Below, one piece after another: positions 1 through 12,568 of a stretch of DNA of 17,500 bases. The stretch spans positions 20,001 through 37,500 of the forward strand of contig JABUQX010032669.1 of assembly GCA_015478945.1 (NCBI GenBank), read 5' to 3'. The position numbers were made by a program, and so were the translations under genes. Each line of letters opens with the position of its first letter. The first letter of the stretch is position 1. The stretch is from Trachelipus rathkii. Lineage: Eukaryota; Arthropoda; Malacostraca; Isopoda; Trachelipodidae. Under the pieces are notes generated by a model. That model was not told the origin of the DNA and ran no database searches. It worked only from the letters and a program-made list of their open reading frames with translations.

Positions 1-350
1 ATTATTAGTATTAATAACAGGTATGTCCATTATAGAAAATAGGCATGTATCTTTGTATGTAAAGTATTATTTAGCCTATATTATTATATATATATATATA
101 TAGCATATATATATATATAATATATATACATATACATACATATATATTACTGGCTGGCTATTACTGGTTGGCTACATATGGCTACATGGCTACATATTAT
201 ACCAGAGGCCCAGAGGAGCAAACTTGCACCGTCTATATATATATACTGTGTATACATATATATATATACATATATTATTGTTATTATTGCTGGTTATTAT
301 ATATATTATTACATATATATTACATATATATATATATATATATATATTGA
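1..350. repeat. AT-rich DNA with (TA)n and mixed simple-sequence words
   Basis: The first 80 bases are unique AT-rich sequence. From about 82 the DNA becomes interrupted (TA)n. At 150-215 it becomes a mixture of GGCT, CATA and TTA words, and it then returns to (TA)n up to about 347. Open frames here encode only Ile/Tyr repeats and are not genes. The 150-215 stretch is the first instance of the word composition that dominates 3.4-8.6 kb. Confidence 0.8.
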
Positions 351-720
351 TGAAAAAACCTTGGGGTAATATTTTTCAAAGATGAAAGTAAAATTATTTT
401 ATTAGTACATAAACAACTTATTAAAATCACAAAATAAAAACAGATGCCGAGCTTTGATCCATATTCTGATTCACTTCTTCAGGACCGAGTGACAAAGGAT
501 TGGTGTTGGTATGAATTTAGCTACTTTTATTCTTATCTTCATTTTTGTCAACTTGGTAGTTTTTCAAAATTTACATTGATGACATTCTATTTTTTAAGTT
601 TTATTGATCAAGTTCAGTATTTGTTAGTAGTTAGATCGATTGTAGTTTCTCCCTTTTGTAGATTGAAATTTACATATAGTGGTAGCAAAGAAGAAGAAGT
701 GAGCAGTTGAAAAGAAAGAT
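351..720. other. Unique AT-rich DNA, no gene recognised
   Basis: This is a non-repetitive island between microsatellites. An 88-codon frame at 444-710 (+) starts with ATG. Its product is rich in Phe, Tyr and Ser, has no recognisable motif, and has no splice-site or codon-use support. It is left as non-coding. An exon of an unknown gene cannot be excluded. Confidence 0.5.
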
Positions 721-1090
721 ATTATTATTATTGAAGAGTTATTATGCTGAGCTATTGAGCAGTTATTGCTATTATATATATATATATATATATTATATTA
801 TTATTATTATATATATATATATATATATATAAATATATATATATAATATATATACATATATATATATTACATATTATTTACTACTACATATTATTATGCT
901 ATATATAAGGTTGGTTGGTTATTATTATTGCTGGCTATTATGCTACATACAGTTATTGTTATATATATATATATATATATTATATAAATATTTATATATT
1001 ATATATATATACAGTAAAGCTATATATCTTATATTTCCCTAGTTATGAGTATTTTTCTGTAGCTAGAAAAATTAAAGTTATACATTTTGG

Positions 1091-1127
<37 letters not shown>

Positions 1128-1130
1128 ATA
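721..1130. repeat. Interrupted (ATT)n and (TA)n tract
   Basis: The tract alternates short ATT runs with (TA)n runs, the longest near 805-860 and 1096-1126. A GGTTGGTTATTATT segment near 908-950 shows the GG/TT-biased word use seen again at 3.4-8.6 kb. There is no coding support. Confidence 0.8.
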
Positions 1131-1480
1131 TGAAACCCCCAATAAATTGATTTATTTTTGCTCAATGAATAGGCCGGCCGAAGTGCCAGATGCATCGTTA
1201 TTAGCAAATGGCGAACCAAATTCTCCCCCAACTATTGATACTCATTAGAACACTTCAGTTGTCGGCTGCGTTTTGGGATTGAATAAAGTGCTAAGTGAGC
1301 ATAGAAAGGCCTCTCCCGTTTTAAAATGTTAATTTAATAAAATTAGTTTCCCTTATTTTGCTAATAACATTAAATAACACTTCGAATGTGCGTATAATTA
1401 TTGAAAAATAATATAAATCCAATTTATTAGGGGTTTTATCATAAATTATATTAACTGTGGTTTTTAGTTTAGCAGTTTAT
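1131..1480. other. Unique island with a 27-codon frame, no gene recognised
   Basis: This is a short island of ordinary complexity. Its first 120 bases are richer in G+C than anything around them. A frame at 1165-1248 (+) runs ATG to TAG and would encode 27 residues rich in Pro, Glu and Asn. An AG after a T-rich stretch lies just inside it (near 1172) and could be a splice acceptor. Nothing identifies a protein family. The rest, to 1480, is AT-rich and featureless. Confidence 0.35.
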
Positions 1481-1528
1481 TAATATATATATATATTATA
1501 TATATATATATATATATTTAGAATAGCA

Positions 1529-1576
<48 letters not shown>
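1481..1576. repeat. (TA)n microsatellite
   Basis: There are two (TA)n runs separated by about 15 bases of TTTAGAATAGCAG-type sequence; the second run covers about 1530-1576. The array directly abuts the 3' end of the minus-strand RT fossil. Confidence 0.9.
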
Positions 1577-1578
<2 letters not shown>

Positions 1579-2659
1579 TCAATGGGTGGTTTACCCCTTT
1601 GATCAGGTGGGCCAAAACCATACCCCTTCACAAAACCATGCCTTTTACTCTTATTATGCACCTTTCTTCTCGCTTCTGTCAATCTCACTTTTTCTTCGGT
1701 CTCCCAGACGGTCGATTCTCAGGACAATCACCACTATACATCTGCTTAACCATCCGACTATCATCCATCCTTTCCACATGACCAAAACATCTCAACGTAC
1801 TTTCATTTATTCTCTCATTTACCCATTTGTTCACACCACACAACTCTCTTATACGTTCATTCCTCATTACATCAATTCTTCTCACACCTAATACACCCCT
1901 AAATTTGTCCATCTGAACACATTGTACTTTATAACAATACCTCTTATTTCAGACCATAGTCCCACTACTATACATTAACACATCTAACAACATACCCTCA
2001 TGTAAGACCCTAACGCACTCAAGACAGTCATTTAACATCCACCAACGATTTAATTGCACCAGCCACCTTCCTGTCATTCACAACTTTCCCACTACACTCT
2101 GCATCATCCGTTCCATTATCATCCAACATATATCCTAAATGTTTAAACTCATACACTTGTTCCAGCTGCTCACCATCTAACTAGCTTCACACCGAGGACT
2201 GTCCTCACTCATAACCATAACCTTACTGCTATCTACGTTTTCTTTCAAATCCCTCTTTTAACACACCCTGACAAATCTCTCTCTCTCTCTACCAATCCTC
2301 TCAAACTCTCTTAAGATTCGCCACACAAAACTAAATCATCCGCATGTAATAGGTAGAGCACCCTCCACTCTCTTCCATTCTCCATCATTCTAACACCATC
2401 TCCTGCCACCTCCACCTCTAAATTCTTTCATAATCCCATCCATATACAAATTGAATAACACATCCCTGCCTCACTTAACTATTAATATTAAAACAGTCAC
2501 TTTCGAATCCATTTATTCTTATACACGCTTTACTATCGTTGTACATACTTTTGTTTCCATTCAGAAGCCTACCACCAACACTGTATATCACTAACGCCTC
2601 TCATAGAGCTTCCCTATTAATCCTATCATAAGCCTGTTGTAAATCAAATATATCAAAAT

Positions 2660-2660
<1 letters not shown>
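1577..2660 (-). pseudogene. Non-LTR retrotransposon reverse transcriptase, C-terminal half, decayed
   Basis: Read on the minus strand, several frames together carry an ordered set of LINE-type RT landmarks. Motif A is seen as [14 protein letters not shown] at about 2600-2645. A degraded VRQGCV (motif B) lies near 2475. The catalytic box is LLHADDLVLCGES at about 2312-2353, where His replaces the usual Tyr. A segment with LEQVYEFKHLGYMLDDNG follows at about 2110-2165. Last comes a 75-codon open stretch at 1685-1912 containing RNERIRELCGV and CFGHVERMDDSRMVKQMY, a C-terminal module I recall as common in decapod LINE proteins. Stops and frameshifts separate these pieces, so the copy is dead. Fingers and endonuclease regions are missing, because the sequence stops at motif A, where (AT)n begins. 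This family is not the same as the CR1-like copies at 10.9-16.6 kb. The clade is unassigned; RTE- or Jockey-related groups are possible. Confidence 0.85.
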
Positions 2661-2662
<2 letters not shown>

Positions 2663-2716
<54 letters not shown>

Positions 2717-2749
2717 GACTCCAAAAATATATATATATATTATATAGAG

Positions 2750-2842
<93 letters not shown>
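2663..2842. repeat. Two long (AT)n blocks
   Basis: Near-perfect (AT)n covers 2663-2711 and 2753-2842. A 40-bp spacer between them includes ACACATGACTCCAAAAA and TATAGAGATATTA. The blocks replace the N-terminal half of the RT fossil. Arrays this long could extrude cruciforms and are prone to length errors in assembly. Confidence 0.95.
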
Positions 2843-3394
<552 letters not shown>

Positions 3395-5160
3395 AAAAGC
3401 CTGCTGGCCGGCTAGCTACTATATATAGTTATTATGCTATTATTGCCATTATTATTATTATATGTTATATATATATATTGGTTACATATACATATTGTTA
3501 TATATATATATATTTATATATTGCTGCTATTACTATTACTACATGATTATTTATATATGCTCTTACATGGCTGCTGGCTGCTGTTGCTGCTGGCATGGCA
3601 TATGGTTGGTTGAAGAAAGAGCTATGCTGGCATATTATTATTATTATATTATTATATATATATATTATTATTATTATTATATTACGTTGGTTATTATATA
3701 TATATATATATATGGTTATATATATATATACATATATATATTATTATATATTATTATTATACTATATATTATTATTATTATATATATTAGCTACATATTA
3801 TTGCTGCTGGCTACATGGTTCATATACATGATATGGTTACATAAACAGTTATATATAAATATATATATATATATATTACAGCATCATCGAATTTAATTAG
3901 TTGTTGGTTATAAAGAAGAAGCATATATATATATATTATATTACATATATATATATATATATACATACATATAGCTATATTATTATTATAAATATATATA
4001 TACTATATAGCAGCTACAAGGCGCGATATATTGAGTTGTATTGTTATACATATAGCAGGCTGGCTGCTGGCTGCTGCTGCTGTATTGGGTTGCTGGCTGC
4101 TGCTGCTGGCTAGCCAGCTACAGCGCTGCTGGCTGGCTAAGGCTGGTTGGTTACACTATATATATGGTATATACATATATGCCATATATATATATATTAT
4201 ATATATATACATATACATATTAATCTATTATTATATATTATATATATATATATATATATGTTATTATATATATGTGTATATATATATATATATATATTAG
4301 TTATTATTACTATTATATTTATTATACGCATATTACTGATATATATATATATAGGCATATATTATTATATATATATATATATATTATATTATGTTATATA
4401 TTATATTATATATATAGTTATATATATATATATATATATACGCATATATATATATATATTACTGTTGGTTATATATATATATATATATTATTTCATATTA
4501 TATATCATATATATATATATATATACATATATATTGGTTATATATATACATATATATACTGGCTGGCTGTTATTATTGCTGGTTACATGGCTACACATGG
4601 GAGCTATACAGCTATGTTGTTAGTGCTGCTGCTGCTGCTGGCTGAGCAGCCATATATATATATTGATACATATTGTTAGTTACAGTTGGCTACACAAATA
4701 TATATATATTATATTATATTATATTGGCTGGTTATGTTATATGCTATGCTATGTTACATTACATATTATACATATTATATTATATAGTGCATATATGCTA
4801 TATATTGGTTATTATTGTATGCTATTATAGCGTATATATTATTGCTATTGGTTATATTGTTGAAGAATAGTATATTACTATATACATATATATATATTAC
4901 AGCTGGCAGTTATTGAGTTATTACTATATATATATTACATATACATATTACTATGTTATTAAAAGATAGCATATATATATACATACATATATACATATAT
5001 ATACATGTATATTATTATATATATATTATTATATTAGCATACAGTTGCATATTATATATATATTGGCTGGTTGGCTATTACTGTTACAGCTGTATTATTT
5101 ATAATATATATATTCATATATATATATATATTATATACATATATATATATATTTATTATG

Positions 5161-5244
<84 letters not shown>

Positions 5245-5262
5245 TATATATATATATTATAT

Positions 5263-5298
<36 letters not shown>

Positions 5299-5404
5299 TA
5301 TAGTTATATATATATTATATATATATATATTATTATTATATATATATATATATTATATATATTATTACATATATATATATATATTATATATACATATACA
5401 TTAT

Positions 5405-5445
<41 letters not shown>
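3395..5445. repeat. Cryptically simple, strand-asymmetric DNA, block 1
   Basis: The block holds no ordinary sequence beyond a few tens of bases. It is a mosaic of (TA)n with TTA runs, CATA/TACA words and GGCT/GCTG words, the last concentrated at 3560-3610, 4060-4155 and 4555-4655. On the plus strand TT and GG are common while AA, CC, GA and TC are rare, so the composition is asymmetric between strands. Stop codons are therefore scarce on the plus strand, which creates long meaningless open frames of Ile, Tyr, Leu, Ala and Trp. Possible origins are slippage-driven decay of mixed microsatellites, or consensus or base-calling error in a hard-to-read region. Confidence 0.8.
5162..5240. repeat. 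(AT)n microsatellite
   Basis: This is an uninterrupted AT array of about 79 bp inside the cryptically simple block. A second, shorter run lies at about 5412-5444. Confidence 0.97.
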
Positions 5446-5446
<1 letters not shown>

Positions 5447-5960
5447 CTACGAGTAATGAATATTCTTTATCTTTTGCTGTTGCTTTTTATCATTTTTTAT
5501 ATATGTATATTTTTCTTTTAATTAACATTAAAGTAATAGAAAATCTCAAATCTTTTTTTCTCAGGGATATCGGTTAAACTGACCTGTGGCTATTGTGTCA
5601 TTAATAATTGACCGTTTTCTTATCCTATATTTTAATCCCCCCAAAAAGAGGTAAATACTTTACGAGAAGTGTTAAATATAACATGAACCTACCCACCAGC
5701 ATTCCCCCCCCCTTCCCAAAAACAAAATAAGTCACATAGATGTGAACATTTCCCAACGTAACTCTCAATTTTTGATTTCAAATTCGAGACTTTCGCACTA
5801 CACCCCACGCGTCAATTTTACATATTCGCCACCAGTTTAGTATAAACAAACTAAAATAAACAACAGTTTTTTTTTCTTTTCTTTATTTACTTTTTCTAAT
5901 GCCAAGGTAATATAAAAAAGAAAAATGTGTTCTACCTGAAAGCTTATAGCTAATACATTA
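5446..5960. other. Unique AT-rich DNA, no gene recognised
   Basis: This is an ordinary-complexity island with homopolymer runs: C-rich near 5703-5712 and T-rich near 5865-5875. No open frame with a recognisable product, no RNA gene and no mobile-element landmark is visible. The change in texture from the flanking simple DNA is abrupt on both sides. Confidence 0.6.
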
Positions 5961-7350
<1,390 letters not shown>

Positions 7351-7398
7351 ATAAGTTTTTTATTGAAATTTTTATATACATACAAATGCATATGCAAG

Positions 7399-7629
<231 letters not shown>

Positions 7630-7633
<4 letters not shown>

Positions 7634-7960
7634 TAAATGGGAGGAAAACATTAGTAGTAACTCAATTTTAAAATGATTTTAACATCAAAATTACACAAAA
7701 ACAAAAATCAAACACTAACCAACTTTTAAAAATTTTTTCTTCAACTTAGAAAATAAGTTACTTTATGATGTTAAAAAGTAAACAAATAATTTCATGAGAG
7801 GGAGGAAATTACTCAAAACAGTTTACCTTTCCCAAACTTTTAAATATATTACAAATTTTAACGGTAAACACATTTATCATTTATTTTTTCATAATTTTAA
7901 ATTGTCGATTTAAAAAGAATATTGTGTTCATAGTATGGAAGAATTTTTTTTTACCAATAT
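7630..7960. other. Unique AT-rich DNA, no gene recognised
   Basis: This is about 330 bases rich in A and T homopolymer runs. There is no open frame of note and no recognisable element. Confidence 0.6.
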
Positions 7961-8442
7961 ATTTTTATATACATATTATATTTGCTAGCTTTTTATATAT
8001 ATTACATATATACATATTATTATTAAGGCTATTACATACATACTGGAAGGTTATGCTGTTAGCATACGCTGGCTGGGCTACATATTGGCTAAGGTTGTTT
8101 CATATGGTTACAAGGCGCAGCAGCTGGGCGCTGGCAGCTGGTGCTGCTGGCCAAGGCTGGCCATACAGCAGATATATATATTATTATTATTATTAAGTTA
8201 TTATTACATATATATTATTATTGGTTGATTGTTGAGTTATATATATATACATATATATTATATTACACGCTATATATACATATATATATTATATATTATT
8301 ATGATATATTATATGTTATATATATTATATATACATATATGATATATATATATATGCTATTATTATGGTGCTACATGCGCGAGCAGCAGTATATTACGCT
8401 GGCTGACAATAGCATTTGTGTATATACATACTATATAGATAT

Positions 8443-8491
<49 letters not shown>

Positions 8492-8569
8492 ATTAGCAGT
8501 AGCATATATATATATATATATGCAGCTGGTCTCCGGTATATATATTGTTATTGGTTATATATACAAGGC

Positions 8570-8636
<67 letters not shown>
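7961..8636. repeat. Cryptically simple, strand-asymmetric DNA, block 3
   Basis: This block uses the same word set as blocks 1 and 2. A GCTGG-rich part lies at 8045-8170, and (TA)n-rich sequence follows, with pure runs near 8447-8486 and 8575-8635. Its 165-codon plus-strand frame is low complexity and not a gene. Confidence 0.75.
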
Positions 8637-8638
<2 letters not shown>

Positions 8639-8639
8639 C

Positions 8640-8781
8640 ATTCGGTAGGATCTCTTCTTCTCTAATTTTTGAGGGAGAAAGAGGTAAAAAGCTCTCTTAT
8701 ATATATATATATTATTGTTATTATTGTATATATATATATGCTATATATATTATATATTTATATATATTTATATATTAAGGT

Positions 8782-8835
<54 letters not shown>

Positions 8836-8895
8836 GAATAATAGGTCTTTCTCTTCTATCATAATTTTGTAGGAGAAAGAGATAAAAATTTCTAT
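8640..8895. repeat. Two diverged copies of a ~48-bp hairpin-prone unit flanking (TA)n
   Basis: Copy 1 (about 8645-8692) and copy 2 (about 8841-8892) share the order: T/C-rich arm (TCTCTTCTTCTC or TCTTTCTCTTCT), an AATTTT centre, and an A/G-rich arm (GGAGAAAGAG) followed by ATAAAAA or GTAAAAA. Within each copy the two arms are roughly reverse-complementary. They could be fossil termini of a small element, or a local duplication separated by expanding (TA)n. Confidence 0.5.
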
Positions 8896-9533
<638 letters not shown>

Positions 9534-10360
9534 CTCCAGTGGGCAAAGGCCAGAGGCTTACCAAATTCCACCGGTATTTAAAAAAAATATAGAAACCAGG
9601 GCCAATTTACTGCCTGATTTGTTCCAATACGCGACGAATGAAATTTCGCAAATCAAAGAAAGTTAAAAAATGGACAAATAGAGTGTGTTCCAGACATTAC
9701 TATTGAAGTACATATAAAATTGAGCATAGCAGTTAAATATGGGTCAGAAAGTTGGGCGGGGAAAGGATGATAAAAACAATGTATATTGAAGTAAACAATA
9801 ATATAGAGAGAGTGATGTAAGAGATCGACAGCTAGTAAGATTGAAGAAAGTTAGTGAGAGTAGGAGAATTAACAAGTCGACAAGCCCTAGACTACACTTT
9901 ATTAAGGAGAGCAATATGAGTCCAACCACCACAGAAATGTAATTCATGGTCCATGCAATGACGAATAATGAATGACCTATGGGAGGTTAGCAGCTGGGGT
10001 GGTAAGAAGAAGTTCCGAAGACGCCTCATGACATCAACTAACTAAAAGCTTGTTTGAAAGAACATAATGTAATCCTTCTAAGAAAGATGACGAGGAAATA
10101 TCAAATACATTAAGAACCGAAGATGGTTATAATTGTGTTTTCAAGGTAGATATTATAATGGTGTGAAAGATTATGTTAAGTAAATAAACTAAGAAAATCA
10201 GTCATTGGTAAAGGCATTGAAAACAACCATGTTTTCTATAACACAACAATAGATACTAGAAAAATTAGAGGTCTGTCATATAAAGGCTACCCTCATGGCA
10301 TCATTAATTTGCTGTTGAATTGGTCGCCTTCAGATTGAAATTAGCAATGATGAGTGTAAT
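9534..10360. other. Unique DNA, no gene recognised
   Basis: This is the longest ordinary-complexity stretch outside the LINE copies, about 830 bases. Frames are short on both strands; a 67-codon minus-strand frame at 9744-9947 is Leu/Ser-rich without any motif. No splice-site pattern, RNA gene or transposon end was identified. It may contain intron or intergenic DNA, or an unrecognised old element. Confidence 0.5.
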
Positions 10361-10450
10361 GTGATGATAATAATGATAATAATAATAATAATAATGATAA
10401 TAATAATAATGAAATAATAATAATAATAATTATTGTAATAATAATGATAA

Positions 10451-10487
<37 letters not shown>

Positions 10488-10490
10488 AAT

Positions 10491-10523
<33 letters not shown>

Positions 10524-10619
10524 TTAATTGTAATAATAATAATAATTATTGTAATAATAGTGATGGTTATTATTATTGTAATGAAGTAACGGTAACGATT
10601 TCTTGCTAAATTTAATAAT

Positions 10620-10658
<39 letters not shown>

Positions 10659-10740
10659 TATTGTAATAATAATAATAATAATTATTGTAATAATAATAAT
10701 AATAATTATTGTAATAATAATAATAATAATTAATGTAATA
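10361..10740. repeat. (AAT)n with embedded (CA)n and a ~24-bp minisatellite
   Basis: (AAT/GAT)n at about 10361-10450 is followed by (CA)n at 10453-10485, AATAATAATAA, and (CA)n again to about 10523, then AAT-rich DNA. From 10658, an ATTATTGTAATAATAATA unit recurs at about 10658, 10681 and 10705, a period of 23-24 bp. This means a point variant within (AAT)n was amplified as a higher-order repeat. Confidence 0.9.
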
Positions 10741-10745
10741 ATAGT

Positions 10746-10893
10746 AAAAGGAAAAGGAAAAGGAAAAGGAAAAGGAAAAAGTAGTAGTAGTAGAAGTAGA
10801 AGTAGTAGTAGAAGTAGAAGTAGAAGTAGAAGAAGAAGAAGAAGAAGAAGAAGAAGAAGAAGAAGAAGAAGAAGAAGAAGAAGAAGAAGAAGA
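10746..10893. repeat. Purine-rich compound repeat: (GGAAAA)n, (GTA/GAAGTA)n, (GAA)n
   Basis: Three units succeed one another: GGAAAA at 10746-10780, GTA/GAAGTA at 10781-10826, and GAA at about 10827-10893. The GAA part directly abuts the 3' tail of LINE copy A. The Lys/Gly, Ser/Arg and Arg repeats encoded in one frame are by-products. Confidence 0.93.
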
Positions 10894-10953
10894 ACTACAG
10901 AACTACAGAACTACAGAACACCGACTAGCGAAGACTTTACAGTCCACTCAAGG
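10894..10953 (-). repeat. 3' terminus and 8-bp tail of LINE copy A
   Basis: ACTACAGA occurs three times in tandem on the plus strand (10894-10917). A 36-bp block follows (10918-10953) that differs from the copy B terminus by one base (AGCGAAG versus AGCAAAG). Together they define the element's 3' end, where the RT would initiate. Confidence 0.9.
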
Positions 10954-10967
10954 TTGGCCCTGAGGGA

Positions 10968-11398
10968 GATGAGGTTACCGTCTTTGATCGTTAGGATAAA
11001 ACGACACATTAGAACCCCCAAACTGTTATTACAAAATATTATTGTAGTGTGATCGAGATGTCACCGACTTAGAATGTTAGAAATAACCCTCTATGGTGGA
11101 CAAAAAAACTGTTATTACAAAATAAGACGATAGTGTGATCGATGAGGTCACCGGCTTAGAACGTTAGAAATAACCCTCTAAGTGGTGGACATCAAATTGC
11201 TAATACAAAATATTATGATAATGTGATCGAAGGTCACCGGTTTAGAACGTTAGAAATAACCCTCTAAGTGGTGAATAAAAACTTATTACAAATTAAGATG
11301 ATAGTGTGATCAATGCGACCACCGACTTAGAGCGCTAGAACAGCGGTAAACATTTGCGGTAAATTTACCTCTAAGGGGTAAACATTAAAACTGTTCAA
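10968..11398 (-). repeat. Tandem array in the 3' region of LINE copy A (period ~83-88 bp)
   Basis: The conserved GATC start recurs at 11051, 11137, 11225 and 11308 (spacings 86, 88 and 83), and a degraded unit precedes it from about 10970. Each unit reads approximately GTGATCGA, GTCACCGGCTTAGAACGTTA, CCCTCTAAGTGGTG and CTGTTATTACAAAATAAG. Within a unit, CACC pairs with GGTG (for example 11149-11152 with 11184-11187), and CTTAGA pairs with TCTAAG just inside, giving a hairpin with a loop of about 16 bases. The last unit keeps a perfect CTTAGAG/CTCTAAG pair (11326-11332 and 11369-11375) around an enlarged loop. The array lies after the ORF2 stop and so is part of the 3' UTR. Confidence 0.85.
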
Positions 11399-11528
11399 TA
11401 TAAGTTCGGCGCCCAAATTCTTTTAAGATGTACTTTTAACATTTATCAAATGATCTCAATAGTTCATTTGATTTCACCTTATCTATTTCTATCGTTTTAA
11501 TAAAGTAAGATTCGGTATGAGTTGAAGT

Positions 11529-11770
11529 TCACAGACCAATTTCCTTTAAGTGTTTATCTAACTTTTTCTTGAATAAATCGATGTTGCCGCTGTTCACTAT
11601 TTCATAAGAGAGACTATTCCACTTCTCAATTACATCGTAAGTGAAGAAATTCTTTGCTATATTGGTTTGAAATCGTTTATGACAAAGTTTATGCCCATTA
11701 CTTTGTGTTACATCGTTAAAATCATATCTAAAGAATTACTCTTTAAAATATAGATTTTCAAATTTATTTA
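11529..11770 (-). pseudogene. ORF2 C-terminal fragment of LINE copy A
   Basis: About 80 codons align with the last part of copy B ORF2. Shared strings include SNGHKLCHKRFQTNIA and NFFTYDV. The part downstream of NFFTYDV is open here, while copy B is frameshifted at the same place; it ends at TGA 11529-11531. This places the true ORF2 stop. One in-frame TAA lies near 11738, so even this fragment is not intact. The region corresponds to the extreme C-terminus beyond the RT palm and thumb. Confidence 0.85.
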
Positions 11771-11771
11771 G

Positions 11772-11815
11772 GAAGAAGAAGAAGAAGAAGAAGAAGAAGA
11801 AGAAGAAGAAGAAGA
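11772..11815. repeat. (GAA)n between LINE copies A and B
   Basis: About 15 GAA units separate the truncated 5' end of copy A from the 3' tail of copy B. The array is either the remnant of a (GAA)n target that received both insertions or a tail-derived expansion. Confidence 0.95.
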
Positions 11816-11867
11816 ACTACAGAACTACAGAACACCGACTAGCAAAGACTTTACAGTCCACTCAAGG
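11816..11867 (-). repeat. 3' terminus and 8-bp tail of LINE copy B
   Basis: Two ACTACAGA units (11816-11831) precede the 36-bp block (11832-11867), nearly identical to the copy A terminus. The strong conservation here, against heavy divergence of the adjacent array, fits a recognition site for the element's own RT. Confidence 0.9.
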
Positions 11868-11869
11868 CT

Positions 11870-12430
11870 AGTCTGTTAAGTATTTTTGTTTATTTAATTT
11901 GTTGGATGTGTCTACAGTTATTAAAAAAAAACCTGTTATGTATTTTTGAAATAAGCATATTATTTTACCTATTTCTATGTAACATATGAGTCTGCTCACT
12001 TAGAGCAGATCTGCTTCTAAGCAACAAACATCATAGTATGTTAAGTATTATTGTTTATTTATTGTGTTGTGATCGATTTGATCACCATCTTAGAACAGAT
12101 ATGTTCTATGCGGTGAACATCAAATCTATTTACTACAGTTAATTAGTGTGATCGATTAGATCACCGTCTTAGAACAGATATGTTCTATGCGGAAAACATC
12201 AAAGCTAGCCATCAACTACAGCCATTCAGCGTGATCGAATAGATCACAGTCTTAGAACATATATGTTCTATGCGATAAACATCAAAGCCACTTACTACAG
12301 TTATTGATTACAGTTATTTGTAATAGATGTTCTATGCGGTAAACATCAAAGCTATTTATTACAGGTTAAGTGCGATCGATGATATCACTATACTAGAACG
12401 GATACTTTGCAAGCCATGAACATCATAGCT
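11870..12430 (-). repeat. Tandem array in the 3' region of LINE copy B (period ~79-83 bp)
   Basis: GATCGA boxes recur at 12071, 12150, 12233 and 12374. A deleted unit lies between the last two, and degraded units lie upstream from about 11873; a GTTAAGTATT-TTGTTTATTTA string repeats at about 11874 and 12040. The core unit reads GTGATCGAT, GATCACCGTCT, TAGAACA, four bases, TGTTCTA, TGCGGTAAACATCAAA and TACTACAGTTA. The pair TAGAACA/TGTTCTA is intact in three units (12091-12108, 12170-12187 and 12253-12270); the last is a perfect 18-bp palindrome. The unit at about 12083-12115 also keeps an outer CACC/GGTG pair. The family is related to, but clearly diverged from, the copy A array. Confidence 0.85.
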
Positions 12431-12568
12431 ACTACAAGCCGTAATTCTTTTTACGCTGTACTTATAACATTTTCTAAATGATTTCAATTTTTTTAGTTTG
12501 ATTTTACCATATTCAGGATACTACTAATTCTTGTATTTGAATAAAGTAAAATATAGTTGGATTGACGT

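Larger units (their letters stand above)
10894..11771 (-). mobile_element. CR1-type LINE, copy A, 5'-truncated
   Basis: Read on the minus strand, the copy starts inside the ORF2 C-terminus (about 11770), passes the ORF2 stop (11529-11531) and continues through a 3' region shared in order with copy B. It contains a five-unit tandem array and ends in a 36-bp block (10918-10953) plus three 8-bp tail repeats (10894-10917). The 5' truncation is typical of incomplete target-primed reverse transcription. Both ends abut (GAA)n. The 8-bp tail, TTCTGTAG on the element strand, resembles the 8-bp tail repeats known for CR1 elements. Any target-site duplication is hidden by the microsatellite flanks. Confidence 0.88.

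Noticed and set aside
82..120. TATA boxes or promoters in the many TATATA stretches
   Set aside because: The match is trivial in (TA)n arrays and no gene lies downstream.
9744..9947. Leu/Ser-rich 67-codon minus-strand frame as a membrane peptide
   Set aside because: The hydrophobicity follows from base composition (antisense of an A/G-rich tract); there is no motif or context support.
10603..11052. 149-codon frame with Ile, Lys/Gly, Ser/Arg and Arg runs
   Set aside because: It is a read-through of consecutive microsatellites and then of the LINE 3' end in antisense.
12091..12270. AGAACA...TGTTCT palindromes as steroid-receptor response elements
   Set aside because: The spacer is 4 bases rather than the 3 of the classical element, and the sites recur as part of a LINE tandem array with RNA-hairpin character.
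11870..12430. CRISPR-like array
   Set aside because: The repeats are whole degenerate units of about 80 bp, not short identical repeats with unique spacers, and the context is a eukaryotic LINE.
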